Shown here: piece by piece, positions 27,297-36,610 of the stretch
How the letters are laid out: each line of letters starts with the position of its first letter
How positions within the stretch are numbered: position 1 is the stretch's first letter
Assembly (NCBI RefSeq): GCF_000424545.1
Contig: NZ_AUKC01000012.1
Location: forward strand, 1 to 64,000
DNA: 64,000 nucleotides
Source of the DNA: Butyrivibrio sp. NC3005
GTDB taxonomy: Bacteria > Bacillota > Clostridia > Lachnospirales > Lachnospiraceae
Direction of reading: 5' to 3'
Notes under the pieces: model-generated
What the model saw: the letters and a program-made list of their open reading frames with translations, nothing else
What the model was told of the DNA's origin: nothing
The model's database searches: none
Made by a program: the position numbers and the translations under genes

Positions 27297-29066
27297 ATGA
27301 GTGAGGAAATTCTTAGCGCGGTTAATTCCAGCGTATTTGCGGTTTGGTTCTTGATAGGTGCAGCTCTTGTATTTTGGATGCAGGCTGGTTTTGCAATGTG
27401 CGAGGCTGGTTTCACAAGAGCCAAAAATACAGGTAATATCATAATGAAAAACTTGATGGATTTCTGTATTGGTACAGTTGTATTCATCATCATAGGTTTT
27501 GGACTTTTCCTTGGCGAAGATATGATGGGAATTATTGGTAAACCTGGATTTGATATTTTTACAAATTATTCAAATTTCGATTGGTCAAATTTTGTATTTA
27601 ACTTAGTGTTCTGTGCAACAACTGCTACAATTGTATCTGGATCAATGGCTGAAAGAACAAAGTTTATTTCGTACTGTGTATACTCAGCAGTTATTTCAGC
27701 AGTGATTTATCCTATTGAAGCACATTGGACATGGGGCGGCGGTTGGCTTTCACAGATGGGATTCCACGATTTTGCCGGTTCTAACTGCATTCATATGGTG
27801 GGTGGTATCTCAGCTCTCATCGGAGCAGCTTTATTAGGACCTCGTATTGGTAAGTTTGAGAAAGATAAATCTGGAAAGGTAACAAAAGTTAATGCTTTCC
27901 CAGGACATAATCTTACAGCCGCAGCACTCGGCGTATTTATTCTCTGGCTTGGATGGTACGGGTTTAACGGAGCAGCTTGTAAATCAGTAGAACAGCTTGG
28001 TTCAGTATTTGTAACAACAACAATATCTCCAGCACTTGCAACAGTTACATGTATGATTTTTACATGGATAAAATATGGTAAGCCTGATGTTTCAATGTGT
28101 CTTAACGCATCTCTTGCCGGACTTGTTGCAATCACAGCACCTTGTGATGTAGCAGATGCCTTTGGATCAATTGTAATAGGTATTGTAGCTGGCCTTCTTG
28201 TTTGCTTTGGAGTATGGTTCCTTGACTATAAGCTTCATATTGATGATCCTGTAGGAGCTGTTGCAGTACATTGCTTAAATGGTATTTGGGGAACTCTTGC
28301 TGTAGGACTTTTTGCCACAAATACAGCTCCAGGATATTCTATCGCTGATTCTAAAGGAAAAGAAATGCTTGGTCTTTTCTACGGTGGCGGATTCAAGCTT
28401 TTGGGAATACAGTTTGTTGGAATGTTTAGTACAGCTGCATGGACAACAGTAAGTATTACAATCACATTCCTTGTTATTAAAGCAGTAATGGGACTTCGCG
28501 TTAGTGAAGAAGAAGAAATTCTTGGTCTTGATGCAACAGAGCATGGTCTTGCATCTGCTTATTCAGGATTTGCTATTATGGATGTTTCCAATACTTTGAA
28601 CATGTCTATTAATGATAATACAGACCTCGGAGCTGATAGCTATGAAGAGGCTTCAGAAATACAGAAAAATGCCTCTGTAAAGGTTGTAACAACACCTATG
28701 CATACAGAGTCAGGCATTTACAAAGTTGTTATTGTTGCTAAGTTATCTCGTTACGACAAGCTCAGAAGAGCAATGAATGATCTTGGCGTAACCGGTATGA
28801 CTGTAACCCAGGTAATGGGTTGTGGCATTCAGAAAGGCTCAGGCGAGATGTATCGTGGAGTTGAAATGGATGCCACACTTCTTCCTAAGATTAAACTTGA
28901 GGTGGTAGTGAGCACGATTCCGGTAGAGAATGTTATAGAAGCTGCTAAGAAAGCCCTTTACACAGGTCACATCGGAGATGGAAAGATATTCATCTATAGT
29001 CTTGATAATGTTGTAAAGATTCGCACAGGCGAAGAAGGAATTGCAGCACTCGCAGATGTCGAGTAA
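27297..29066 (+). CDS. amt: Ammonium transporter Amt fused to a C-terminal PII domain
   Basis: 589 residues, starting at the ATG after CAGGAGGAAG; an upstream in-frame ATG would lie inside the attenuator stem. Residues about 10-430 are an Amt channel with eleven hydrophobic segments, the FAMCEAGFTRAKNTGNI signature and pore histidine regions (AVHCLNGIWGT). After a linker, about 465-585 form a complete PII protein: T loop GSGEMYRGVEM with the modifiable Tyr, KIKLEVVV, and TGHIGDGKIFIY ATP-binding loop. Normally GlnK is separate and plugs Amt; here the regulator is tethered. Expression seems to need read-through of an attenuator. Confidence 0.93.
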   Translation: MSEEILSAVNSSVFAVWFLIGAALVFWMQAGFAMCEAGFTRAKNTGNIIMKNLMDFCIGTVVFIIIGFGLFLGEDMMGIIGKPGFDIFTNYSNFDWSNFVFNLVFCATTATIVSGSMAERTKFISYCVYSAVISAVIYPIEAHWTWGGGWLSQMGFHDFAGSNCIHMVGGISALIGAALLGPRIGKFEKDKSGKVTKVNAFPGHNLTAAALGVFILWLGWYGFNGAACKSVEQLGSVFVTTTISPALATVTCMIFTWIKYGKPDVSMCLNASLAGLVAITAPCDVADAFGSIVIGIVAGLLVCFGVWFLDYKLHIDDPVGAVAVHCLNGIWGTLAVGLFATNTAPGYSIADSKGKEMLGLFYGGGFKLLGIQFVGMFSTAAWTTVSITITFLVIKAVMGLRVSEEEEILGLDATEHGLASAYSGFAIMDVSNTLNMSINDNTDLGADSYEEASEIQKNASVKVVTTPMHTESGIYKVVIVAKLSRYDKLRRAMNDLGVTGMTVTQVMGCGIQKGSGEMYRGVEMDATLLPKIKLEVVVSTIPVENVIEAAKKALYTGHIGDGKIFIYSLDNVVKIRTGEEGIAALADVE

Positions 29067-29134
29067 AGACTGATATAATTTATAACAAAAGTTAAACATC
29101 TACAAAAAATAAAAATGCTTTTACCAAATATTTA

Positions 29135-29274
29135 TATGACTTCTTGTCACTTATAATCAGAAACTCGCATTTACTGCGAGTTTCGTGAGAACAAAAGCCA
29201 AGTGGCAAACTGGTCCAAGGCGAAGCCTTTTCAAATGGCCAGTTTGCGTAGTTTTTGGAACGTAGTGACAAAAA
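29135..29274 (+). repeat. Dispersed structured repeat B, copy 2
   Basis: Nearly identical to B1, same orientation, with all three stems preserved. It begins 69 nt after the amt stop. A 19-nt word GTTAAACATCTACAAAAAA just before it (29091) recurs at about 47672 next to the transposase remnant. Confidence 0.82.
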
Positions 29275-29338
29275 TCTATACATAATGGTTTTAGACGCAC
29301 AACTTCCTACCTGCGTTTAAAATACTAAATCCTTTTTT

Positions 29339-29380
29339 AGAAGTGCTGCTAGCAATCTGAGGCTCAGCACTTCTTTTTTT
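29339..29380 (+). terminator. Rho-independent terminator downstream of amt
   Basis: 10-bp stem AGAAGTGCTG / CAGCACTTCT followed by nine T. From 29381 to about 29798 the DNA is AT-rich with no ORF or structure that I can support. Confidence 0.75.
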
Positions 29381-29798
29381 ATAGAAATTCTGCTGACAGG
29401 GGAACATTTATTATTGCAAGAAGTCCGTATTATGGTTGTAAAAATACATTGAAAAAATAGAAATATGTTATTGTTAATGGGTATAAAAGATAGAATAAAA
29501 GAATGAAAATCAGAGTGAATTTAATCAATTTTGAAAAAATCAAAAACGATAAAGTGATATCTTATAAGAAGAAAACTACTTGGCATAAATCAATTTTAAA
29601 ATTAAAAATACTTCCATGAAAAAATCAGAAAATCAAGTAAATATCGAATCCAACCATAGTATTCAATTGCGTAAATCTACCTTTAAATCAAAAAACAAAA
29701 GAAAAAACAAACGTAATAACGATAAAATAACGCTTGATAATTTAAGTTGTATGTGAGAAAATTAATTTTGAAGATTTCAAAAAAATAATTCTTTCGTG

Positions 29799-29826
29799 TT
29801 GACAAAAAAATAATATGCAGTAAAAT
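29799..29826 (+). promoter_or_regulatory. Promoter of the serC operon
   Basis: TTGACA, 16-nt spacer, TAAAAT. The leader of about 125 nt contains an 8-bp perfect hairpin CTTTATCG / CGATAAAG (29844-29867) and a second GAAAGC / GCTTTC hairpin (about 29897-29915). Confidence 0.7.
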
Positions 29827-29877
29827 GTATTTTAATACAACTGCTTTATCGAAGTGAACCGATAAAGAGGTGAAAAG

Positions 29878-29895
29878 ATGCTGTTAAAAATATAA
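29878..29895 (+). CDS. Possible five-residue leader peptide (MLLKI)
   Basis: ATG with GAGGTG 6 nt upstream, then four codons and TAA, between the two leader hairpins of the serC transcript. It may be a regulatory leader peptide, but it contains no serine codon, so classical attenuation by serine is not supported. Weak evidence. Confidence 0.25.
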   Translation: MLLKI

Positions 29896-29960
29896 GAAAG
29901 CGAGCCTTGCTTTCTGTGTGATAAAGTGTAACAGATAAAAAAGGTGGAGGTATTTAAGTT

Positions 29961-31043
29961 ATGGCTAGAGTCTATAATTTTTCAGCAGGTCCAGCAGTAT
30001 TGCCAGAGGAAGTTTTGTTAGAAGCTCAGAGAGAATTACTCGATTATCATGGATGTGGAATGTCTGTTAACGAGATGAGTCACAGATCTAAGACATTTGA
30101 TAATATCATTCAGACAGCAGAACAGGATATTAGAGATTTATATAATATTCCTGATAATTATAAGGTTTTGTTTCTGCAAGGGGGTGCTTACCAGCAATTT
30201 GCAGCTATTCCTATGAACCTTATGAAGAACAAGAAAGCTGGTTATATCGTAACCGGTCAGTGGGCTAAAAAGGCTTATCAGGAAGCAAAGATTTATGGAG
30301 AAAGTGTAAAACTTGCTTCTTCAGAAGATAAGACATTTACATATATTCCGGATTGTAGTAATCTTCCAATCACTGACGATATGGACTATGTATATATATG
30401 CAAAAACAATACAATTTACGGAACTCATTTCTCCAAACTTCCAAATACAAAGGGCAAAGACCTTGTAGCCGATGTATCTTCATGCTTTTTGTCTGAACCT
30501 GAAGATATCTCCAAATATGGAATAATCTATGGTGGAGTTCAGAAAAATGTAGGCCCTGCAGGACTTGTTATCTCCATTATTCGTGAAGATCTTATTAGAG
30601 ATGATGTAATGCCATTTACACCTACGATGCTTAAGTTCAAAACACAGGCTGATAAAGGGTCACTGTTTAATACTCCTAACTGCTGGAGCATATACATGTG
30701 CGGCCTTGTATTCAAGTGGCTTAAGGCAAATGGCGGTCTTAAAGAGATGCAGGCAAGAAATCAGGAAAAGGCAAAGATTCTGTATGATTATCTTGACAAC
30801 AGTAAGCTCTTTAGACCAACTGTTACAAATGTTGAAGACAGAAGTCTTATGAATGTTCCATTTGTTACCGATAGTGAAGAACTTAATGCAAAATTTGTTA
30901 AAGAGGCAGCGGAGAATGGACTTGTTTCTCTTAAGGGACATAGAACTGTAGGCGGAATGAGAGCATCTATCTATAACGCAATGCCTAAGGAAGGCGTAGA
31001 GAAGCTTGTTCAGTTCATGGATAAATTTGAAAAAGAAAACTGA
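29961..31043 (+). CDS. serC: Phosphoserine aminotransferase
   Basis: 360 residues. Converts 3-phosphohydroxypyruvate and glutamate to phosphoserine with PLP in the second step of serine synthesis. Typical opening YNFSAGPAVLPEEVL, phosphate-binding FLQGGAYQQFA, and the PLP-lysine region YGGVQKNVGPAGLV. The end HRTVGGMRASIYNAMP matches the family. The start follows GGTGGAGG. It heads a three-gene operon (21 and 16 nt gaps) with serA and a DUF1015 gene. Confidence 0.96.
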   Translation: MARVYNFSAGPAVLPEEVLLEAQRELLDYHGCGMSVNEMSHRSKTFDNIIQTAEQDIRDLYNIPDNYKVLFLQGGAYQQFAAIPMNLMKNKKAGYIVTGQWAKKAYQEAKIYGESVKLASSEDKTFTYIPDCSNLPITDDMDYVYICKNNTIYGTHFSKLPNTKGKDLVADVSSCFLSEPEDISKYGIIYGGVQKNVGPAGLVISIIREDLIRDDVMPFTPTMLKFKTQADKGSLFNTPNCWSIYMCGLVFKWLKANGGLKEMQARNQEKAKILYDYLDNSKLFRPTVTNVEDRSLMNVPFVTDSEELNAKFVKEAAENGLVSLKGHRTVGGMRASIYNAMPKEGVEKLVQFMDKFEKEN

Positions 31044-31064
31044 CCAATTATAAGGAGAAAAGGT

Positions 31065-32234
31065 ATGTACAAATATAAATGCTTAAATCCAATTGCTAAG
31101 GTGGGACTTAACAATTTTTCTGATAATTTTACAGCAACTGACAATGTTGATGATGCAGATGGAATTCTTGTAAGAAGCGCAGTAATGAATGACATGGAAT
31201 TTTCCGACAAGCTTCTTTGCATTGCAAGAGCAGGTGCGGGTGTTAATAACATTCCGCTTGATAGATGCGCTCGTCAGGGAATTGTAGTTTTCAATACTCC
31301 TGGAGCAAATGCAAATGGAGTTAAGGAAATGGTTATTGCAGCAATGCTTTTAGCATCCCGTGATATTATCGGAGGAGTAGAATGGGTTAAGGCTAATGCG
31401 AGAGATCCTGAGATTTCCAAACTTACCGAAAAGAGTAAGAAGAAATTTGCAGGCACAGAAATTGCAGGAAAAAAACTGGGAATAATCGGACTTGGAGCAA
31501 TCGGTGTAAGAGTTGCAAATGCTGCTAAACTTCTTGGAATGGATGTTTATGGTTTTGATCCATATCTTTCTGTAGATGCAGCATGGAATCTTTCATCTGA
31601 TGTTCATCATGTAACAAATGTAGATGATATCTATGCTAAATGTGATATTATCACAATCCATGTTCCTGCGCTTGATTCTACAAAGGGGATGATTAATGAC
31701 GCAGCTATTGCCAAGATGAAGAAGGGTGTAATTATTTTGAATCTTGCAAGAGATATTCTTTGTGATGAGAATGCAGTCCTTTCTGGTATTAATTCTGGAA
31801 AGATACGTAAATATGTTACAGATTTTCCTAACAGTACAACAGCTGGTCATGACAATTGTATCGTTATTCCTCATCTTGGAGCATCAACTCAGGAGTCAGA
31901 GGATAACTGCGCAGTAAAAGCAGTAATGGAGATGATGGACTACCTCAATAATGGAAATATCAACAATTCAGTTAACTATCCTAAGGTTGATATGGGCGTA
32001 TGTACTAAACCAAGAGTAGCTATTTTCCATGAAAATGTTGCAAACATGATTTCACAGTTTACTCAGGGAATTGGTGAACTTGGAATTAACATTAACACAA
32101 TGGTTAATAAATCCAAGGGCGATATTGCATATACAATGCTTGATCTTGAGAGTGAAGTTGATGAAGGACTTGTAAAGAAACTTGAATCAATAGAGGGTGT
32201 TTTCCGAGTACGTGTAGTACGCGGTAATCTGTAA
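31065..32234 (+). CDS. serA: D-3-phosphoglycerate dehydrogenase
   Basis: 389 residues. Oxidises 3-phosphoglycerate with NAD, the first step of serine synthesis. The substrate domain has ARAGAGVNNIPLDRCA, the NAD fold GLGAIGVRVANAAKLLGMDV, catalytic Arg region ILNLARDILCDENA and His in IPHLGASTQESE. A C-terminal ACT domain (about 320-389) is present, so allosteric serine binding is possible, but the intervening ASB domain of long SerA is absent. Confidence 0.95.
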   Translation: MYKYKCLNPIAKVGLNNFSDNFTATDNVDDADGILVRSAVMNDMEFSDKLLCIARAGAGVNNIPLDRCARQGIVVFNTPGANANGVKEMVIAAMLLASRDIIGGVEWVKANARDPEISKLTEKSKKKFAGTEIAGKKLGIIGLGAIGVRVANAAKLLGMDVYGFDPYLSVDAAWNLSSDVHHVTNVDDIYAKCDIITIHVPALDSTKGMINDAAIAKMKKGVIILNLARDILCDENAVLSGINSGKIRKYVTDFPNSTTAGHDNCIVIPHLGASTQESEDNCAVKAVMEMMDYLNNGNINNSVNYPKVDMGVCTKPRVAIFHENVANMISQFTQGIGELGININTMVNKSKGDIAYTMLDLESEVDEGLVKKLESIEGVFRVRVVRGNL

Positions 32235-32250
32235 AGAAAAGGGAGTAAGT

Positions 32251-33489
32251 ATGGCGATTGTAAGACCATTTAAGGCATATCGTCCGTCAGAAGAATATGC
32301 AAGTAAAGTTGCAGCACTTCCATATGATGTAGTAAGCAGTAAAGAGGCAAGAGCGGTTGTAGAAGACAATCCGCTCTCCTTTTTATCTATAGATAGAGCA
32401 GAAGTGAACTTTACCAAAGATACGGACATGTATGCCGATAAAGTATATCAAAAGGCAAGTGAGCTTTTGGAAAAAAGAATAAACGAAAAAGTATTCATAC
32501 AGGATAAAAAAGACTGCCTGTATATTTATGAACAGACTTTTAGAAATCGCACACAGACAGGACTTGTATGTTTATGCTCAGTAAAAGACTATGAACAAAA
32601 TGTTATAAAAAAGCATGAGAACACTCTTGCAAAGAAAGAACAAGATAGAATACGCCATATCGACACATGCAGTGCACAGACAGGACCTATTTTTCTTGGT
32701 TATAAACACGATGATCAGATAAGAAATTATATTTATTCTTTTAAGAAAGATAAAAATCTATTATATGATTTCACGTCTGGTGATGGAGTGGAAAATAAAG
32801 TCTACATAATTGATGATGAAAAAGCCTGTAAGAAAATATCAGAAATGTTCAGGAAAACTGGGGCTTTGTATATAGCAGATGGGCATCATAGATGTGCATC
32901 TGCAGTAAGAGTTGCAAATAAGCGAAGAAATAAAGATACGGAAGAAGTAATGGACAAAGAGTATGAGTATTTTCTTTCTGTCATTTTTCCTGATGATGAA
33001 CTTATGATTATGGATTATAACCGAATCGTAAAGGATTTAAATGGCTATACCAAAGAAGAGTTTCTAAATCTTGTATCTCAAAGATACGAAATAGAGTTAA
33101 TGGGTAAAGAACCCTATTCTCCGAAAGAAAAATATGAAGCTGGAATGTATCTTGGAGGCGAGTGGTACAAGATAAAGGCAAGAAAATGTTGTCAGAACAA
33201 AGACGCTGTTGATAACCTTGACGTAGCTATTTTGCAAAATGAAATACTCTCACCTATTCTGGGAATTGATGATCCTAAAAATGATTCGAGAATAGATTTC
33301 GTTGGAGGCATACGAGGTCTTAGAGAACTTGAGAAAAGATGCGAAAATGGTTTTGAAGTTGCTTTTGCAATGTTTCCAACAAGCATAGAGGAACTTTTCA
33401 ACGTAGCAGATAATAAGAGGCTGATGCCTCCAAAGTCTACATGGTTTGAACCTAAACTTTTGAGCGGCTTATTTATTCATAAATTTTGA
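32251..33489 (+). CDS. DUF1015 (COG4198) family protein
   Basis: 412 residues, soluble. It starts with VRPFKAYRPSEEYASKVAALPYDVV and contains the family-defining YIADGHHRCASA motif. Biochemical function is not established as far as I know. It is co-transcribed with serC and serA (16-nt gap), an association common in Clostridia. No serB-like phosphoserine phosphatase lies here, so a role in the missing third step or in serine metabolism is a reasonable but unproven hypothesis. Confidence 0.85.
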   Translation: MAIVRPFKAYRPSEEYASKVAALPYDVVSSKEARAVVEDNPLSFLSIDRAEVNFTKDTDMYADKVYQKASELLEKRINEKVFIQDKKDCLYIYEQTFRNRTQTGLVCLCSVKDYEQNVIKKHENTLAKKEQDRIRHIDTCSAQTGPIFLGYKHDDQIRNYIYSFKKDKNLLYDFTSGDGVENKVYIIDDEKACKKISEMFRKTGALYIADGHHRCASAVRVANKRRNKDTEEVMDKEYEYFLSVIFPDDELMIMDYNRIVKDLNGYTKEEFLNLVSQRYEIELMGKEPYSPKEKYEAGMYLGGEWYKIKARKCCQNKDAVDNLDVAILQNEILSPILGIDDPKNDSRIDFVGGIRGLRELEKRCENGFEVAFAMFPTSIEELFNVADNKRLMPPKSTWFEPKLLSGLFIHKF

Positions 33490-33523
33490 AAAAACTCGAT
33501 AATTATATGATTTTATGTTAAAA

Positions 33524-33575
33524 TATAGTCAATTATCCATTCTTGGGGTATTCATGGATAATTGGCTATATTTAT
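33524..33575 (+). terminator. Terminator after the ser operon
   Basis: Long stem TATAGTCAATTATCCAT / ATGGATAATTGGCTATA (one G-U pair) followed by TTTATGTTTT, 35 nt after the DUF1015 stop. Confidence 0.7.
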
Positions 33576-33680
33576 GTTTTCAATAAAGGTAAGAATTAGT
33601 TAGTAGTAGTAGCATTGCCGCTTTTTAAGGCAAAGGCCTGTTAAAGCGACATTTAATGGAAAATAGGGAGGAGAACCACC

Positions 33681-36281
33681 TTGAATAATAAGCTTTACAA
33701 ACTGATGAATTGGCCCGAAATTGAAGAAATAACATATTCGGACGGAAAAGATCCGCACCGCATTCTTGGTGCACATAAGGTTGAAAATTCACTGCTTATT
33801 CAAACTTTTAGACCTGAAGATACCAAGGTCAGCGTCATAGCAAAAGATGGAAAAGAATACGAAATGGAGATGACAGACGAATCCGGATTTTTCGCAGTTC
33901 TTGTTCCATATAAAAGTAACTTTTGCTATAGTTACAAAGCTGTTGATAAGCAGGGAAAAGAACATATTTTTCATGACCCTTATAATTTCAAATCACTGTT
34001 TACAAGAGAAGATGGAATCAAATTTAACAGTGGAATTCATGACGCGGTTTACAAAATCATGGGTTCGCACAGGATGGAAAGAGGCGACGTAAAAGGCGTT
34101 AATTTCGTAGTATGGGCGCCGGATGCGCAAAGAGTTTCTGTTATCGGAAATTTTAACGGATGGGATGGAAGAATCCACCAGATGCGTATGGTTGATGCAA
34201 GTGGAATCTTTGAGATTTTTATTCCTGAAGTTAATGTTGGTGATGAATATCAGTATGAAATAAAGACAAAGGGAAATGAAATCTTTGTTCGTCCTGATCC
34301 TTATGCATTTAGAATGAAAGATTATAGAAGCGAAGTTTCTATAGTTTCAGAGCTGGGAACAATTACCTGGGAAGATTCTTCCTGGCTTTCATTAAGGAAA
34401 AAATATAACAAAGAAGAAAGTGCTCTTTCTATATGTGAACTTTCACTTGATAACTTTGCTCAGACATGCATAGAAGAAGGCGAGAGTACCAATTATAGAA
34501 ATCTTGCAAAAGAAGTTATTAAATTTGTGAAATCAAATGGATTTAACGCAGTTGAACTTCTTCCTGTATGTGAGCATGAACCTGAGCATAAATATGAAGT
34601 CTATAGCTTTTTTGCAATAAAAAGCGAATATGGTGAACTTGTTGATTTCATGGCATTTGTTAATGAAATGCACAAAGAGGGGATAAGAGTAATTCTCGAC
34701 TGGACTCCAACATATTTTCCTAAGAGAAATGTTGGTTTATCATATTTTGATGGAAATCCTCTTTACGAGTATGGAAATGCGATGAAGGGAACTCAGCCTG
34801 GTACAGAAAGACTTATTTTTGATTACGGAAGACATCAGGTTACAAATTTTCTTATTGCTAATGCACTGTATTTTCTTAAGGAGTTCCATATTGATGGATT
34901 ACGCCTTACAGATATTTCAAAAGTCTTGTATTTGGATTATGACAGAGCACCAGGAGAATGGACACCTAACATATATGGTGGTTATGAGAATTTGGAAGCT
35001 GAGGAATTTTTCAGGGATCTTACAAAGTTTGTTACAAAGGTTGATGACGGTATTCTTATGATTACAAAAGAAACTGCCTGCTGGCCCCATCTAACAGATG
35101 ATGTAGATAACGGAGGACTGGGCTTTGACTATAAATGGAACAACGGATGGACAAGAGATTTTCTTGGATATATGCAGGTAGATCCTTTGTTTAGAGGACA
35201 GCATCATAATGAACTTACGTACTCCATGTTGTATTCGTATACAGAAAAGTTTATTTTGTCCTTGTCACACGAGGATGTTGGTGGATATACTTCATTGAAA
35301 AACATGATGCCGGGTGATGAGAATCAGAAGGAAGCAAATGTAAGGATGGCACTAGCGTATATGTATGTTCATCCCGGAAGAAAAATGCTCTACCATGGAA
35401 TGGATAGCCTTTCTATGGAAAAAGGACTGCATCTTGAAAACTTTATGTATCATTTGAACATGATGTATTTTGAACATCCAGCTCTATATGAGCTTGATGA
35501 TGTGGCAGCTGGTTTTGAATGGATTAATTCCATGGCAGCAGATTTGTGCATGATGTCGTTTGTTAGAAAGAGTAGTAAAAATGAAGAAGAACTCTTAGTA
35601 GTAGTGAATATGGCAGGAGTTGAGAGAGAACTTAGAGTAGGTGTGAATAATGATGGAAGATATCAGGAAATTTTAAATACAGATTCTGCTGATTTTGGTG
35701 GTAATGGTATAGTCAATGATCACAAGATTGAAGCTGAGCTTACACCAGCTGATGGCAGAAAATACTCTGTTGTATGCCATATGGCTCCATTGTCACTTGC
35801 TGTATTTGACTATATTCCTTATACAGAAAAAGAGAAGAAGATTCGTAAGATAAGAGAAGAAGCAATTGCAAGTAAGCTGAAAGAACAGGAAGAAAATAGA
35901 CAGAATCTTTTATCGCAGCATGAGAAAGAAGAAGCAAGACTTCTTAAAGAACTCAAAGAAAAGTACGAGAGAGAACTTGCACAGCAGCAGAAAGCTATTG
36001 AAGAAAAGTATGAAAAAATAGAAGAAGAGAGAATCTTCGCAATAGTATCTGAAGATAGCCCTGAGGCTAAGAAGACAGTAAAAAAGACAAGTAAGAAGAC
36101 TACAACTAAGCAAGCAGCTGCAAAAAAAGTAACGGCCAAGAAGACGGGAAAGACTTCTTCAAAGAAGGCTGCAGCGAAGAAAGAGCCAACTAAAAAGCTA
36201 GAAGTTACAGATACAAATAAAGCTGTTGAAGAAATAGTTCCAGGTGAAAATGCCCAGTCAGATACAAAGGGTGAAAACTAA
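33681..36281 (+). CDS. Glycogen branching enzyme homologue with lost catalytic residues and H1-like tail
   Basis: 866 residues from a TTG start (AGGGAGGAG upstream). Two N-terminal CBM48-type domains and a GH13 barrel align closely with GlgB, yet the catalytic triad is replaced: HIDGLRVDA becomes HIDGLRLTD (nucleophile Asp to Thr, about 410), AEES becomes TKET (acid Glu to Lys, about 463) and SHDE becomes SHED (stabiliser Asp to Glu, about 531); the conserved His of WVPxHFP is Tyr. After the beta-sandwich come a coiled coil (about 715-790) and a lysine/alanine/threonine tail (about 795-845) like histone H1. It is probably a glucan-binding or regulatory pseudoenzyme rather than an active brancher. 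Confidence 0.85.
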   Translation: MNNKLYKLMNWPEIEEITYSDGKDPHRILGAHKVENSLLIQTFRPEDTKVSVIAKDGKEYEMEMTDESGFFAVLVPYKSNFCYSYKAVDKQGKEHIFHDPYNFKSLFTREDGIKFNSGIHDAVYKIMGSHRMERGDVKGVNFVVWAPDAQRVSVIGNFNGWDGRIHQMRMVDASGIFEIFIPEVNVGDEYQYEIKTKGNEIFVRPDPYAFRMKDYRSEVSIVSELGTITWEDSSWLSLRKKYNKEESALSICELSLDNFAQTCIEEGESTNYRNLAKEVIKFVKSNGFNAVELLPVCEHEPEHKYEVYSFFAIKSEYGELVDFMAFVNEMHKEGIRVILDWTPTYFPKRNVGLSYFDGNPLYEYGNAMKGTQPGTERLIFDYGRHQVTNFLIANALYFLKEFHIDGLRLTDISKVLYLDYDRAPGEWTPNIYGGYENLEAEEFFRDLTKFVTKVDDGILMITKETACWPHLTDDVDNGGLGFDYKWNNGWTRDFLGYMQVDPLFRGQHHNELTYSMLYSYTEKFILSLSHEDVGGYTSLKNMMPGDENQKEANVRMALAYMYVHPGRKMLYHGMDSLSMEKGLHLENFMYHLNMMYFEHPALYELDDVAAGFEWINSMAADLCMMSFVRKSSKNEEELLVVVNMAGVERELRVGVNNDGRYQEILNTDSADFGGNGIVNDHKIEAELTPADGRKYSVVCHMAPLSLAVFDYIPYTEKEKKIRKIREEAIASKLKEQEENRQNLLSQHEKEEARLLKELKEKYERELAQQQKAIEEKYEKIEEERIFAIVSEDSPEAKKTVKKTSKKTTTKQAAAKKVTAKKTGKTSSKKAAAKKEPTKKLEVTDTNKAVEEIVPGENAQSDTKGEN

Positions 36282-36356
36282 TTTTTTTTATTCTTTAGTG
36301 GCAACAAGATTAAAACTTTTTTCTAAGCTATATTAAATTTCTTAAATAAATGTGTG

Positions 36357-36403
36357 AAAAAAGCTCTATGGCGCGTAGAATATATGTGTCATAGAGCTTT
36401 TTG
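36357..36403 (+). terminator. Terminator downstream of the GlgB homologue
   Basis: 13-bp stem AAAAAGCTCTATG / CATAGAGCTTTTT with a 19-nt loop, T-rich on both strands. From 36404 to 36610 the DNA is AT-rich with no recognised feature except the ribosome site GGAGGTAAT before 36611. Confidence 0.75.
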
Positions 36404-36610
36404 TAATACAAGACTAAAAGAAAATTGATGTTTATGCGCAAATCTAGTTGCCTTGTTTTTTTTATCAAAAAAGCTTATATCGATTCTTCCAAAAAAATAA
36501 GATTAATTCAAAATTAATCTTTTATAAATCCTATAAAAAGACGAAATAAATAATAATTAAAGCAATTATAAGATTTTTTCCTAAGATAGAGTTCTTTTTG
36601 GAGGTAATGT

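Noticed and set aside
35819..36139. Antisense frame opposite the GlgB tail, rich in Phe/Leu/Ser
   Set aside because: It is the complement of Lys/Glu-rich coding sequence; the hydrophobic look is an artefact.
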